Source: Acinetobacter pragensis
GTDB lineage: Bacteria; Pseudomonadota; Gammaproteobacteria; Pseudomonadales; Moraxellaceae
Length of the DNA stretch: 64,000 nucleotides
Direction of reading: 5' to 3'
NCBI RefSeq assembly: GCF_001605895.1
Contig: NZ_LUAW01000014.1
Location: 112,627-176,626, forward strand
Made by a program: the position numbers and the translations under genes. Within the stretch, counting starts at the first letter, position 1. Every line of letters begins with the position of its first letter. A model generated the notes under the pieces. The model was not told the DNA's origin and made no database searches. It saw only the letters and a program-made list of their open reading frames with translations. Below, piece by piece: positions 34,582 through 44,007 of the stretch.

Positions 34582-35925
34582 TTAGAATGAAAATGGATAT
34601 TCGAGGATTAAACGGAATTCATCGATATTGCCATAACGGTAACCTTCAGTTGCCCGATGTGTTGCTTGACGAAGACGAATATCTAAATCTTTAGCAAAAC
34701 CTTGCTGTACTCTGTAACGTAACTCGATGTCACGTTCCCAATGTTTGTTATCAATATCTTGATTATAAATATGACGTTTTGTATAAAAAGCATTGTCACT
34801 GCCAGTATTATCCATGTCCCAGCCATACAGATAGCGAGTCATCAATGACAAACCGATTGCGCCATAGGGACTAAAGTCAATTTCATATTTAATCTGGGCA
34901 GATTTTTCTTTTGCTTCTGTAAACGTGGCAAATTGCACACTGTTAGGAATAGATGCAATACCACCATTATTTTTAAAACCAATCCAGTCTAAAGGCTCAT
35001 CACCGAGTACCTGCTGATAGGCTAAAGTAAAATTATGATTAGATAATTTGTAGCTACCAGTAACAGAAGCCAGACCAGTATTGATATTTCCGCCAGTAGC
35101 GTCACCAGTATCACGGTTCATATAGTTATTTGTTTGCAGACTGAAATTAGATTGGTCATTGATTGGATATTTATATTTGGCTGCTAAATAATATTGCATC
35201 CAGACATTATCTAATTCAGATATATATAACGACGTTTCAAGCTTATCCAGTTTATAATTTGCTCCTAAATAGGTTGCGTAATCGCCTTGAATGCCGTTGT
35301 TATAATCGGTATTGAAATAATTGAGACGATCGGTTGAGTCTACGGGACTCATTTGAGAGAAATAACCAAAGTCCAAATTGAGATGATCAAAGGAATTATC
35401 CTTAATGGATAAACCTGTTGACATTGATGGGAGTAGGCGAGAGTAATTGGTTCCAATAATAGGGTTATTCGGAAATTGATTCCCGAGTATTACTTCGGTT
35501 TGATGATACTTTGCGCGTAGTGCACCGCCGAATTCAGCAGTCGTCGATTTAGGTTTACCTTGCGCATCAACTTCTAGGTTGTTAGTTCCAGTGCGATAGC
35601 CATCGCTGTCCAGTTTTAATGCCACCAAAGAATAGGCATTTATTCCAAACTGTACAGGCGTATCTGTCCAGCCGCTTTCTATGTTGGCAATAAAACCTTG
35701 AGCCCATTCTTCGCGGTAGCCTTTACGTTCAGACACAGGTAACTGTGCGTTCTGTCCAGCAGAGTTGTACTCGCCTTTACGAAAATCACGGTTAAAATAG
35801 TAATTTTTTGCCAGCACATTAAATGTGGTATCTTCAATAAAATCTGCATGAGCTGAGTTAATTCCGGTTATGAATAGGCAAAGCTTACCCATAACCAGTA
35901 AATTTTTATTTACTGGTTTTTTCAT
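34582..35925 (-). CDS. OprD-family porin
   Basis: 447-aa outer-membrane porin. Signal peptide near LFITGINSAHA, then the OprD opening VLAKNYYFNRDFRKGEY and EEWAQGFIANIESGW, with the barrel ending EFRLILEYPFSF. AAAGGA precedes the ATG at 35925. It lies 55 bp after the metallo-beta-lactamase gene in the minus-strand operon. Likely lets the acid or lactone substrate of this operon cross the outer membrane. Distinct from HcaE and from the broken vanP. Confidence 0.87.
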   Translation of the reverse strand: MKKPVNKNLLVMGKLCLFITGINSAHADFIEDTTFNVLAKNYYFNRDFRKGEYNSAGQNAQLPVSERKGYREEWAQGFIANIESGWTDTPVQFGINAYSLVALKLDSDGYRTGTNNLEVDAQGKPKSTTAEFGGALRAKYHQTEVILGNQFPNNPIIGTNYSRLLPSMSTGLSIKDNSFDHLNLDFGYFSQMSPVDSTDRLNYFNTDYNNGIQGDYATYLGANYKLDKLETSLYISELDNVWMQYYLAAKYKYPINDQSNFSLQTNNYMNRDTGDATGGNINTGLASVTGSYKLSNHNFTLAYQQVLGDEPLDWIGFKNNGGIASIPNSVQFATFTEAKEKSAQIKYEIDFSPYGAIGLSLMTRYLYGWDMDNTGSDNAFYTKRHIYNQDIDNKHWERDIELRYRVQQGFAKDLDIRLRQATHRATEGYRYGNIDEFRLILEYPFSF

Positions 35926-35980
35926 TAAAAAGTCCTTTTAATTGATGTTAATTACTCATCTAAATCGTTAGATGTGAGTT

Positions 35981-36883
35981 TTAAACGCGGTTCCAAGTAT
36001 CTGAAGGCTCAAAGATAAATCCATTATCTTGTTTGCGGATATAACCACAGTAAGGATCACCAAAATGTACGGGCAGTAGTAAAGCTTCTCTGCTAACAGC
36101 CCGTTCTAAACATTCCATTCGTGTTTTTATGGCAATATCAGGCCAGATACAATAACCAGAATTGATTTCTGGGCGAACGATTTGCAGTGGGCTATGGAAG
36201 ACATCGCCGCAAAAAATAGCTTCTTCTCCTTGGGATCTGATACGGAAGGTGACTTGGCCTGGGCTATGGCCTGGCGCTGGTTCTACAACTAAACAATCGG
36301 CAATTTCAGAGTGAGGTTTAATAAACTGTACTAAACCTTCATTAAATATTGGCATTACACTGTCAAAGAAAGAATCCCCAAAGACATCAATCACACCAGG
36401 CTCTTTATTTTTACCTTCGTGGCAAAAATCAAAATCTTCTTTAGGGAAATAATATTGGGCATTTGGGAAGGTTGGAGTCCAACGATTGTCTTTCCAAACG
36501 GTATTCCAGCCAACATGATCGGAATGTAAATGGGTAATCACAACATGAGTGACTTTTTCAGGCGGTGCTCCAGCAGCAGTCATCCACTCCGTAATTAAGT
36601 TATTCAGCATATGCATGCGTGGAATTTCTGGACGGGGTTTAAAGTTGCCTACCCCAGTATCTATCACAATAATATTATTGCCAGCATGCACCACCCAAAA
36701 CTGAATGCTTACAATGAGGCGATTCATTTCCGGAATCCAATGATGCGGGGCAAGCATTGCTTTATTTTCTTCCAGTAAACTCTGATCTGCTGTTGGAAAT
36801 AAAAATTTAGGGTCGTGGCTTGGCGCAGCATATTCATGAATACGCGTAACTTTTACTTCACCAATCATTCTTGATTCAATCAT
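35981..36883 (-). CDS. metallo-beta-lactamase-fold hydrolase (lactonase candidate)
   Basis: 300-aa MBL-fold enzyme. The metal site is complete: THLHSDHVGWN (HxHxDH), a third-ligand histidine in EPAPGHSPGQVTF, the bridging aspartate in AIFCGDVFHSPLQ and a last histidine in LLPVHFGDPYCG. AAGGAG precedes the ATG at 36883. Many relatives are lactonases or thioesterases. The minus-strand operon has CoA-transferases and thiolase but no PcaD-type lactonase, so this enzyme may fill that step on the methylated enol-lactone. That is inference; it could also be a thioesterase. Confidence 0.75.
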   Translation of the reverse strand: MIESRMIGEVKVTRIHEYAAPSHDPKFLFPTADQSLLEENKAMLAPHHWIPEMNRLIVSIQFWVVHAGNNIIVIDTGVGNFKPRPEIPRMHMLNNLITEWMTAAGAPPEKVTHVVITHLHSDHVGWNTVWKDNRWTPTFPNAQYYFPKEDFDFCHEGKNKEPGVIDVFGDSFFDSVMPIFNEGLVQFIKPHSEIADCLVVEPAPGHSPGQVTFRIRSQGEEAIFCGDVFHSPLQIVRPEINSGYCIWPDIAIKTRMECLERAVSREALLLPVHFGDPYCGYIRKQDNGFIFEPSDTWNRV

Positions 36884-36913
36884 GTCTTACTCCTTAACAA
36901 ATTTAATAAATGT

Positions 36914-38107
36914 TTAGATGCGTTCGAATAGGGCGGCTAAGCCTTGTCCGCCTCCAATACACATAGTTTCCAGCCCATAACGTGCATTTCGGCGTTTCAT
37001 TTCATGGAGCAGGGAAGTCATAATCCGCATGCCTGTAGCCCCAATAGGGTGGCCGAGGGAAATGCCTGATCCATTCACATTAATATTTGCCGTATCTTGG
37101 AGATTCAGTTCTTTAATTACAGCCAATGCCTGTGCTGCAAAGGCTTCATTAATTTCGATAAGATCAATGTTTTCTAGGTGGACACCCGTATTTTTCAGCA
37201 GCTTATTGACAGCGGGAACTGGGCCAATACCCATCCGGCTCGGATCGCAGCCTGCCGAACTCCAGCCAATAATTTTAGCCATTGGTTCTAAATTGTATTT
37301 TTCCAGATATTCACGGCTGACTACGAGACAGCCTGCGGCAGCATCATTCTGCTGGCTTGAATTTCCTGCGGTGGTTACACCATCTGGTAAAAGCGTTTTG
37401 AGCTTGCTCAGGCTTTCAATGCTGCTGTCCTTACGAATACCTTCATCAAAATTTATGGTTTTGATTTCTTTTTTAATTTTGATTTCAACTGGAATGACTT
37501 CATCTTGAAATTTGCCTGAATCCCAAGCCTGCTGTGCTTTTTGATGGCTCTGAACTGCAAAAGCGTCGCATTCTTCGCGGCTGATATGATAGTCCCGTGC
37601 CAAATTGTCTGCAGTTTCAGGCATGCCAGAAATAACGCCAAACCGTTCAACAGGCTGTGATCTTTCGCGGCCGCGTTCTAAGCGGTCAAAAAAGGTCACG
37701 TTGCCTGCACGGCTGCCCCAGCGCATATTGGTTGAATAGTATTCAATATTACTCATGCTCTCAACGCCGATGGTCATAATCGCTTCAGCATTGCCTGATT
37801 GAATCGCCATCGCTGCATTGATAATAGCCTGCAGGCCTGAGCCGCATCTGCGGTCAAGGGTATAACCTGAAACTTCAATCGGCAAATCGGCAGCTAGCGC
37901 TGCATAACGGGCAATACAAGGCGCTTCGCTAGATGAATACGATTGTGCGATGATAACTTCATCCAGCGTGTTTGTATCAATTCCTGTTTCTTCAATCAAG
38001 CTGTGTATTACCTTAACTGAAAGATCTACAGCAGTCAGTGATGCTAAAGCGCCTCCAAATTTGCCAATTGGCGTACGTAATGGACTGACAATATAAGCTT
38101 CTTTCAT
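36914..38107 (-). CDS. thiolase (substituted 3-oxoadipyl-CoA thiolase candidate)
   Basis: 397-aa thiolase with acylating Cys88 in DRRCGSGLQAIINAAM, and NVNGSGISLGHPIGATGMRI and CIGGGQGLAALF near the end. It shares the unusual DRRC(A/G)SGLQAI and NGSGIS-type motifs with the thiolase at 29481-30689, so the two are probably paralogues from one duplication. AAAGGA precedes the ATG. It sits between the MBL hydrolase and the acetyl-CoA hydrolase/transferase gene. Expected to release acetyl-CoA and succinyl- or methylsuccinyl-CoA. Confidence 0.84.
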   Translation of the reverse strand: MKEAYIVSPLRTPIGKFGGALASLTAVDLSVKVIHSLIEETGIDTNTLDEVIIAQSYSSSEAPCIARYAALAADLPIEVSGYTLDRRCGSGLQAIINAAMAIQSGNAEAIMTIGVESMSNIEYYSTNMRWGSRAGNVTFFDRLERGRERSQPVERFGVISGMPETADNLARDYHISREECDAFAVQSHQKAQQAWDSGKFQDEVIPVEIKIKKEIKTINFDEGIRKDSSIESLSKLKTLLPDGVTTAGNSSQQNDAAAGCLVVSREYLEKYNLEPMAKIIGWSSAGCDPSRMGIGPVPAVNKLLKNTGVHLENIDLIEINEAFAAQALAVIKELNLQDTANINVNGSGISLGHPIGATGMRIMTSLLHEMKRRNARYGLETMCIGGGQGLAALFERI

Positions 38108-38118
38108 GTGATCATCCT

Positions 38119-39381
38119 TTAAATTAATTTTGCTTTATGCGCTTGTTCAGTTAATTCATTACGGTAATCAGGAGCCGCAATAGCAATCATTTTTCTTACG
38201 CGTTGAGAAATAGTAAGGCCTCGTAAGTCTGTAATGCCATGTTCGGTAATAATGACTGCCGTATCACTACGCGGTGTAGAAACGGGTCCCTGTAATTGAC
38301 TAACAATTCGGCTAAAATTCTTTCCAGAAGCAGGAAGGGCTATAATGGATAGGCCGCCATTTGAATGATTGGCTGCACGAATAAAATCTAATGCGCCGCC
38401 AACAGCGCCCACATAAGTATGATTTGCAATTTCTGCATTGATTTGACCCGTTAGGTCTACTTCAATTGCGGAATTTATTGCAATAAAATTTTCAAGCTGT
38501 CCCAATGTTTGAGTATGATGCGTATATTCTGTAGGCCGAAGCTGGATTGCAGGATTCTCATGTACATAGCTGTGCAGTTCCGCGGATCCTGAAATTAATC
38601 CCGTCACTGTTAATCCGAGATCGATACTCTTTTTTTGATTGGTAATCACGCCTTGCTTCATTAGCTGCATAACGCCATTACTGATGATACCAGAATGAAT
38701 ACCTAGATTTTGATGCTGCCCCAAGGCCTTCAAAATAGCTTCAGGAATTGAGCCTATTCCTAGCTGTAATGTCGAGCCATTTTTAATTAAAGAGGCCGCA
38801 TGTTGAGCAATCTTGAAGCTGGTTTGTGAAGATGGTGGCTCAGTAGGAAGCTCAATGTTGCGATCTGTATAAACCAGAACATCAAAATTTTCTTCAGTCA
38901 GATACTGGTCTGAATAAACCCAAGGCGCTTGTTTGTTGACTTCGGCAATGACCAGCCGGGCGTGTTGAATAGCCGATTTTAGATAGTCTTGTCCAAGGCT
39001 ATAACTGTATTGACCTTGAGCATTAGGTTCAGAAACCTGAAGTAAAATTACATCGGCTTGAAGCTTGTGCTGTTCAATCAGCTGAGGAAATTGAGAATAG
39101 TGTACTGGCAAGATATCAAGCCGATGGCTCTGTGCAAGTGTTCGGTTATACCCTGCACCGCAATAGCTTGAAAACTTAATATGATCTGAATGTTCCGGTT
39201 GACATGTAGGAAACTGACTGATGCCTAAAAAGACACTGAACTTGCCAATTTTATGTCTGTTTTGAATTAAATTCTGAGTTAATGGCGTTGGCTCAGATTG
39301 AGCCTGCCCCCACATTACATGATCACCATGTTGAATATAATGGGATAAATCAAGTTGTGAGATATCGTATATTTTGTCCAT
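38119..39381 (-). CDS. acetyl-CoA hydrolase/4-hydroxybutyrate CoA-transferase family protein
   Basis: About 420-aa single-chain family I CoA-transferase. Conserved parts: LQLGIGSIPEAILKALGQHQ, LGIHSGIISNGVMQL, GAVGGALDFIRAANHSNGG, and TEHGITDLRGLTISQR at the C-terminus. The ATG at 39381 has AAGGA 8 bp upstream; 39390 has none at usable distance. It is in the same family as 4-hydroxybutyrate CoA-transferase and Yersinia itaconate CoA-transferase RipA, so it could transfer CoA to methylsuccinate, mesaconate or itaconate. It lies in the same operon as a PcaIJ pair, which suggests a second acid needs activation. Confidence 0.8.
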   Translation of the reverse strand: MDKIYDISQLDLSHYIQHGDHVMWGQAQSEPTPLTQNLIQNRHKIGKFSVFLGISQFPTCQPEHSDHIKFSSYCGAGYNRTLAQSHRLDILPVHYSQFPQLIEQHKLQADVILLQVSEPNAQGQYSYSLGQDYLKSAIQHARLVIAEVNKQAPWVYSDQYLTEENFDVLVYTDRNIELPTEPPSSQTSFKIAQHAASLIKNGSTLQLGIGSIPEAILKALGQHQNLGIHSGIISNGVMQLMKQGVITNQKKSIDLGLTVTGLISGSAELHSYVHENPAIQLRPTEYTHHTQTLGQLENFIAINSAIEVDLTGQINAEIANHTYVGAVGGALDFIRAANHSNGGLSIIALPASGKNFSRIVSQLQGPVSTPRSDTAVIITEHGITDLRGLTISQRVRKMIAIAAPDYRNELTEQAHKAKLI

Positions 39382-39414
39382 AATGATCATCCTTGATCTT
39401 ATCTGTTCAGTGTT

Positions 39415-39693
39415 TTAGTGAATTGAAGAGGGGTGCTGAGATAAGGCAGTCACCTGAATACTCATATAAGGAAACAGCGGCAGACTTATTAACAGGTTAT
39501 GCAGTTCCTCGTTGCTTTCCACATCAAAAATACTAATGTTCGAGTATTTGCCGGTTACGCGCCATAAATGAGGCCATTTACCTAACTTTTGTAATTCAAT
39601 GGCGCGTTCTTTCTCGGCCTTCTTAATTTCGTCCATTTTTTCTAGATCACTGCCTAATGGGATGTTGACTGTCATTTCTACGCAAAAAAGCAT
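39415..39693 (-). CDS. muconolactone/methylmuconolactone isomerase
   Basis: 92-aa muconolactone isomerase paralogue. Shared with the copy at 30706 are WPHLWRVTGKYSNISIFDVE and SLPLFPYMSIQVTALSQHPS, while the N-terminal half (MTVNIPLGSDLEKMDEIKKA) is diverged. It lies next to an EthD-type gene and an MFS gene. In 4-methylmuconolactone clusters (mml genes of Cupriavidus and Pseudomonas) an EthD-type methylisomerase is accompanied by just such a specialised isomerase. It probably acts on 3-methylmuconolactone. The specificity is inference. Confidence 0.82.
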   Translation of the reverse strand: MLFCVEMTVNIPLGSDLEKMDEIKKAEKERAIELQKLGKWPHLWRVTGKYSNISIFDVESNEELHNLLISLPLFPYMSIQVTALSQHPSSIH

Positions 39694-39725
39694 GTTTATC
39701 GTCCTTAATATTTGATAGATAAGAA

Positions 39726-40049
39726 TTAAATTATGTCTTTAGTGACAAAAGGTTTTAAGCTGCCAATGAATGTTTTTCCATGTTCAAACCATTTTTTACG
39801 AACTTCTGAATCTGAATAGATTTGCAACTGAGCTTCATCTTTAAACCAGCATTCTCCAATAGCATCAACACCTTGAACATCAAAAAAAGGTACATGGATA
39901 TCTGTTGGTTCTGATTCAATCAGACGGACTTCATATTTGTGCAAGCCTGGAATGCCATGTGACATTCGATAATGAACTAAGCATTCTTGATCAAATTGCT
40001 CTTTGCTCATGTTTTTTGGCTTTTGCAGTAAATACAGAATACGGATCAT
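39726..40049 (-). CDS. EthD-domain protein, candidate 4-methylmuconolactone methylisomerase
   Basis: 107-aa EthD/dimeric alpha-beta barrel protein. The opening [20 protein letters not shown] and [20 protein letters not shown], and the ending [16 protein letters not shown], fit the EthD family that includes MmlI, which moves the methyl position in 4-methylmuconolactone to give 3-methylmuconolactone. Without it 4-methylmuconolactone is a dead end. AGGAAG precedes the ATG. Directly downstream of the MFS gene (2 bp) and upstream of the isomerase. EthD proteins also have other functions, so the call depends on context. Confidence 0.65.
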   Translation of the reverse strand: MIRILYLLQKPKNMSKEQFDQECLVHYRMSHGIPGLHKYEVRLIESEPTDIHVPFFDVQGVDAIGECWFKDEAQLQIYSDSEVRKKWFEHGKTFIGSLKPFVTKDII

Positions 40050-40051
40050 AA

Positions 40052-41317
40052 TTAGGCTTCCTGATTGTGATATTTGTTGCTAAGTGGAGCTGACTGCTCC
40101 TTATGGACTTTAATTAATAGAATAGAAAGGGTAGCTAGTGCATAAGCAGTTAGGCAGAACAAGCCAATGGATGTAGCTAGGCCTAATTTGTCTGCTAGGG
40201 CACCGACGCCAACTACGGACAGCGCTCCCAGCGATTTACCAACATTATAAGAAAAGCCCATACCTGTGGTACGGATATGCGTCGGGAATAAATCACTTAA
40301 AAACGGTCCAAGCGCGGCAAACATGCCAATGGCTGAGAAACCGACAAAGAAACCAAGCGCCAGAGTAATATATTGGTTCATAGCAATCAGCATATACACC
40401 ACAGTCACGATCCAGCTTAAAATAGACATCCCGATTAGAGTCTGTTTACGGCCAATTTTATCCGCAAGATACGAAGTAAACATGAAGCCAGCAAATGCGC
40501 CTACAGCCATGATTAAAATAGTCACAATTTTAGAGCTCGGACTTAATCCGCGTTCATTCATGAGTGTCGGAATCCAAATCAGAATGGCATAGCAGGCAGC
40601 TTGAAGGCCAACGACCAATAAGCTGGCAAATATTGTTGAGCGCAGATATTCTTTTTTGAAGATTGTCGAAAAAGACGCCTTTTCAACAACAGTTTTATTT
40701 TTAGTTACATCTTTAATAAACTGAGCAGACTCTTTAACATTGCGGCGGATAAATATGACAATTAATGCCGGAATAACGCCTGTCCATAAAATGACGCGCC
40801 AAGACCATTCTGGCGGAAGTATCGTGATGAATAATGTTGCTACGAGCACTGAGCCTGCCCAACCTAGTGCCATACCTGATTGTACAAATCCAACAGCTTT
40901 GTTCTTATGTTTAGCTTGCACAGCCTCAGCCATTAAAGCAGCGCCGACTGCCCATTCACCACCAAAGCCTAAACCCTGCAAGGTTCTTGCAACCAATAAT
41001 TGTTCATAATTTTGTGCAAACCCTGCCAATAGGCCAAAAAATGTAAACCATAAAATGGTAAACATCAAAATTTTGACACGGCCATAACGGTCCGCCAAAA
41101 TGCCAGCAATCCATCCGCCAATAGCAGTAACCACGAGTGCAACTGTACCGATTAAACCGACTTGAGTTTGAGTTAATGCCCACGTTGCCATAATGACAGG
41201 CAATAAAAAGCTAAAAATCTGCATGTCATATGAGTCTAATGCCCATCCTGCATAACATGCCCAAAATGTTTTTTTCTGGTTGGAATCCGATTCCTTATAC
41301 CAATTTAACATTCCCAT
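40052..41317 (-). CDS. MFS transporter (methylmuconolactone importer candidate)
   Basis: 421-aa MFS permease with about 12 hydrophobic segments. [20 protein letters not shown] lies in segment 1, the loop 2-3 motif is [12 protein letters not shown], and [20 protein letters not shown] marks segment 4. The DSYDMQ pattern places it with aromatic/sialic acid-type symporters. AAAGGAG precedes the ATG at 41317. Followed after 2 bp by the EthD gene. Clusters for 4-methylmuconolactone use include an importer (MmlH), and this gene holds that place. Confidence 0.78.
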   Translation of the reverse strand: MGMLNWYKESDSNQKKTFWACYAGWALDSYDMQIFSFLLPVIMATWALTQTQVGLIGTVALVVTAIGGWIAGILADRYGRVKILMFTILWFTFFGLLAGFAQNYEQLLVARTLQGLGFGGEWAVGAALMAEAVQAKHKNKAVGFVQSGMALGWAGSVLVATLFITILPPEWSWRVILWTGVIPALIVIFIRRNVKESAQFIKDVTKNKTVVEKASFSTIFKKEYLRSTIFASLLVVGLQAACYAILIWIPTLMNERGLSPSSKIVTILIMAVGAFAGFMFTSYLADKIGRKQTLIGMSILSWIVTVVYMLIAMNQYITLALGFFVGFSAIGMFAALGPFLSDLFPTHIRTTGMGFSYNVGKSLGALSVVGVGALADKLGLATSIGLFCLTAYALATLSILLIKVHKEQSAPLSNKYHNQEA

Positions 41318-41349
41318 TTACATCTCCTTTGTAAAATCATTTTTTGCAC

Positions 41350-41994
41350 TTATTTCAATTTTGAAAAATCCAAAATGACATCAGTAACACTTTGCACATA
41401 ATCGGCATTGTGAGGTGAAACAATATCTATGACGTAGACAGAGCCATTTAAAAATTCAAAGGTTGCAATTTCTGTATACACTCGATTAACGCAAGCTAGA
41501 CCTGTCAATGGATAAGTGCATTTCTCGATAATTTTGCTGTGACCTTGTTTTGTTAAATGTTCCATCATGACGTAAACATTTTGTGCGCCAGAGGCTAAGT
41601 CCATTGCGCCGCCAACAGCTGGAATGGCATCTGGATGTCCTGTATGCCAATTGGCTAGATCGCCATTTGCAGAAATTTGAAAAGCGCCCAAAATACAATA
41701 ATCCAAGTGTCCACCGCGCATCATTCCAAAAGAATCTGCATGATGAAAAAATGCACCTCCTTTTTTTAAATCAATGGCTTCTTTACCGGCATTAATGAGA
41801 TCCCAATCTTCTTCTCCATTAGCGGCTTGAATCCATTGCCCCAATACGCCATTTTCACTTTGAAGAATGACTTCTTTTTCTTCAAAATAGTCGGCGACTA
41901 AAGTTGGTAAGCCAATACCAAGATTGACATATGCACCCTCCGGTATATCTTGAGCAACACGTTGAGCAAGATTAGTCTTTTGTATGTTGTCCAT
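41350..41994 (-). CDS. CoA-transferase subunit B, second copy
   Basis: 214-aa PcaJ/CatJ paralogue. Catalytic glutamate in ILQSENGVLGQW. GAYVNLGIGLPTLVADYF and HADSFGMMRGGHLDYCILGA are close to the copy at 33539-34198, so the pair is a paralogue of pcaIJ. It follows the A subunit by 5 bp and precedes the MFS gene. Expected substrate is 3-oxoadipate or its 4-methyl derivative. No damage visible. Confidence 0.87.
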   Translation of the reverse strand: MDNIQKTNLAQRVAQDIPEGAYVNLGIGLPTLVADYFEEKEVILQSENGVLGQWIQAANGEEDWDLINAGKEAIDLKKGGAFFHHADSFGMMRGGHLDYCILGAFQISANGDLANWHTGHPDAIPAVGGAMDLASGAQNVYVMMEHLTKQGHSKIIEKCTYPLTGLACVNRVYTEIATFEFLNGSVYVIDIVSPHNADYVQSVTDVILDFSKLK

Positions 41995-41999
41995 AATGA

Positions 42000-42674
42000 T
42001 TACGCTCCAATGCCATTTTTAAGTGTGAGGCGATCAACAAAAATTCCTGGAGTAATAATGATTTCAGGATCCAAATCACCAAGTTCGCAAATTTGGTCAA
42101 CAGCAACTAAGGTGGTTTTTGCAGCCATCGCCATAATTGGCGCAAAGTTGCGGGCAGTTTTGTTGTAAATTAGGTTGCCCCAGCGGTCACCAGTTTTGGC
42201 ATAAATCAGGCTGTAATCTACAGGCAAGGCTTTTTCAAACACATAGCCTTTGCCATCTATTTCTTTTGTTTCTTTATTTTCTGAAAGTAAGGTGCCATAC
42301 GCGGTACGTGTATAAAAACCACCAATACCGCAACCAGCGGCTCTTAAACGTTCTGCAAGTGTGCCTTGGGGTACGACTTCTAGTTCAATTTCGTTATTAC
42401 GGTACAATTCTTCAAAAACATAGGCGTCTTTTTGACGAGGAAAGGAGCAAATCAGTTTTTTAACGCGTTTGGCTTTAAGTAAAGCAGCAAGACCTTTATC
42501 TCCATTACCGGCATTATTACTTACAATAGTTAAATCTTTCGCGCCTTGATCAATTAAAGCCTGAATAAGCTCATTCGGCATGCCTGAGCCGCCAAAACCG
42601 CCGACAGCAATGACAGAGCCGTCTTTGATATCTTTGACAATGTCCTTTGCCGAATTGAAGATTTTATTAATCAT
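42000..42674 (-). CDS. CoA-transferase subunit A, second copy
   Basis: 224-aa PcaI/CatI paralogue: IAVGGFGGSGMPNELIQALI, IVSNNAGNGDKGLAALL, GTLAERLRAAGCGIGGFYT. First gene of the minus-strand operon after the LysR gene, with ACAAGG upstream of ATG 42674. The GSGMP loop differs from the GAGQP of the copy at 32860, a change close to the active site that may reflect a different acid. Pairs with 41350-41994. Confidence 0.87.
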   Translation of the reverse strand: MINKIFNSAKDIVKDIKDGSVIAVGGFGGSGMPNELIQALIDQGAKDLTIVSNNAGNGDKGLAALLKAKRVKKLICSFPRQKDAYVFEELYRNNEIELEVVPQGTLAERLRAAGCGIGGFYTRTAYGTLLSENKETKEIDGKGYVFEKALPVDYSLIYAKTGDRWGNLIYNKTARNFAPIMAMAAKTTLVAVDQICELGDLDPEIIITPGIFVDRLTLKNGIGA

Positions 42675-42807
42675 CTTACTACCTTGTAAAATTCATGTTT
42701 CTTGTACTGATAGTAAGTTCACATAATCCTGTGTTATATACAATTTTAGAATTTGAAAGAGGTGTTAATTTTTAATTAACGCTATTAAGCAGATAAAAAT
42801 TTGATTG

Positions 42808-43701
42808 TTAATGTATGTGAGACTTTAAGCAGTCAATAAAATCTTTTGAAAACTGACTAATTTCATTAAAGTTTATTGCACATATTTGAAAACCACGATG
42901 TGCCCATTTTTCATCTATTTCTCGATATTCGATATTTGGATGAATATGTTGTAAACGCTGAAAAGCAACTAAAGGAATAATTGCAATACCTGCACCAGCG
43001 GCTACCATTTGACAAATGGAGTCATAGCTTGAAACTTGTACCCGAATATTTATTTTTTTATCTAATTGCTGAGATAGCTTATGTAAAAAAATTTGGATTG
43101 CGCTGCCTTCATGTAAAGTCACGACTGAATATTGAATGGCATCCAATAAGGTCACATTTTTGTATTGAAGAATAGGGTGGGTTTTGGGTGCAATCAAAAT
43201 AAGATGAGAAGAAATTAACGGCATCGTCTGCAAATTTTTAGTATCAATATTTCCTGAGATAATTCCAAGATCGGCACGCTTATCTACGACAATATTCACA
43301 ATGTCTTCACTTAGCATTTCTTTAAGATTTACATCCACATGCGGATGAGTAATTAGATATTCAGATAAAGCCTGAGGAATGTATTCAGTAATTGCAGTCG
43401 TGTTGGCAACAATAGATAATTTCCCGGCTATCTGATCATTAAATTGAGAAAGCTCGCCTTTAAGGCATTCAATTTCATGATAAATCGATTTGGCATATCT
43501 TAAATAAATCAGCCCAATTTCAGTCAGTTCAACGCCTTGAGATGAGCGTTCTAAAATTTTCAGTCCTAATTGCTGTTCTAGATTTTTGATCCGGTTGCTG
43601 GCTGCAGGTGTTGAAATGAAGGTTTTTTCGGCTGCGCGAGTTAAATTTTGTGTCTCAGCGATATTCAGAATCAGCCGAAAATCATTTAAATCAAAGTTCA
43701 C
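42808..43701 (-). CDS. LysR-family regulator of the minus-strand methylmuconolactone-type operon
   Basis: 297-aa LysR protein, helix-turn-helix DFRLILNIAETQNLTRAAEK with FISTPAASNRIKNLEQQLG, then an effector domain. It starts with GTG at 43701, supported by AGGAG 7 bp upstream. It has the same direction as the operon and lies 133 bp before the CoA-transferase gene. Many LysR regulators are divergent, so the parallel layout suggests either a shared transcript or its own promoter with the operator in 42675-42807. Effector unknown; it is clearly different from the CatM-like regulator at 31045. Confidence 0.82.
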   Translation of the reverse strand: MNFDLNDFRLILNIAETQNLTRAAEKTFISTPAASNRIKNLEQQLGLKILERSSQGVELTEIGLIYLRYAKSIYHEIECLKGELSQFNDQIAGKLSIVANTTAITEYIPQALSEYLITHPHVDVNLKEMLSEDIVNIVVDKRADLGIISGNIDTKNLQTMPLISSHLILIAPKTHPILQYKNVTLLDAIQYSVVTLHEGSAIQIFLHKLSQQLDKKINIRVQVSSYDSICQMVAAGAGIAIIPLVAFQRLQHIHPNIEYREIDEKWAHRGFQICAINFNEISQFSKDFIDCLKSHIH

Positions 43702-44007
43702 AGGTTTACTCCTGTTGAATTATTAAAAATAGTTGCTTACAGCACGACATGCTTGAATTGATATTAAGTGAAAAGTATTTCATTCTTTTCAAACATATGA
43801 AATGTTATTTTTATTCGACTAAAGTTAAAGTCAGTCTGGGTAGCTCGGGTTTTTAAATCACCCCCCTAGGGGGATGATTACCTAAAAAATGAAATGAAGA
43901 GCAATAGGGTAATACACATCACCATTCAAAGAATGCACCCTTGTGATGTCCGGGTTCCAAAAAAAGACCAACACCACGGCCTCCATGATGCTGGAAACTG
44001 GAAAATT
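43702..44007. other. spacer with GC-rich palindrome
   Basis: About 306 bp without a recognised gene. A 12-bp perfect palindrome CCCCCTAGGGGG at 43862-43873 stands out in AT-rich DNA. From 44007 down to about 43918 on the minus strand a short open stretch contains FQHHGGRGVGLFLEPGHHKG and stops soon after. It follows the family III CoA-transferase stop and may be the tail of a deleted gene; the family was not recognised. Confidence 0.5.
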
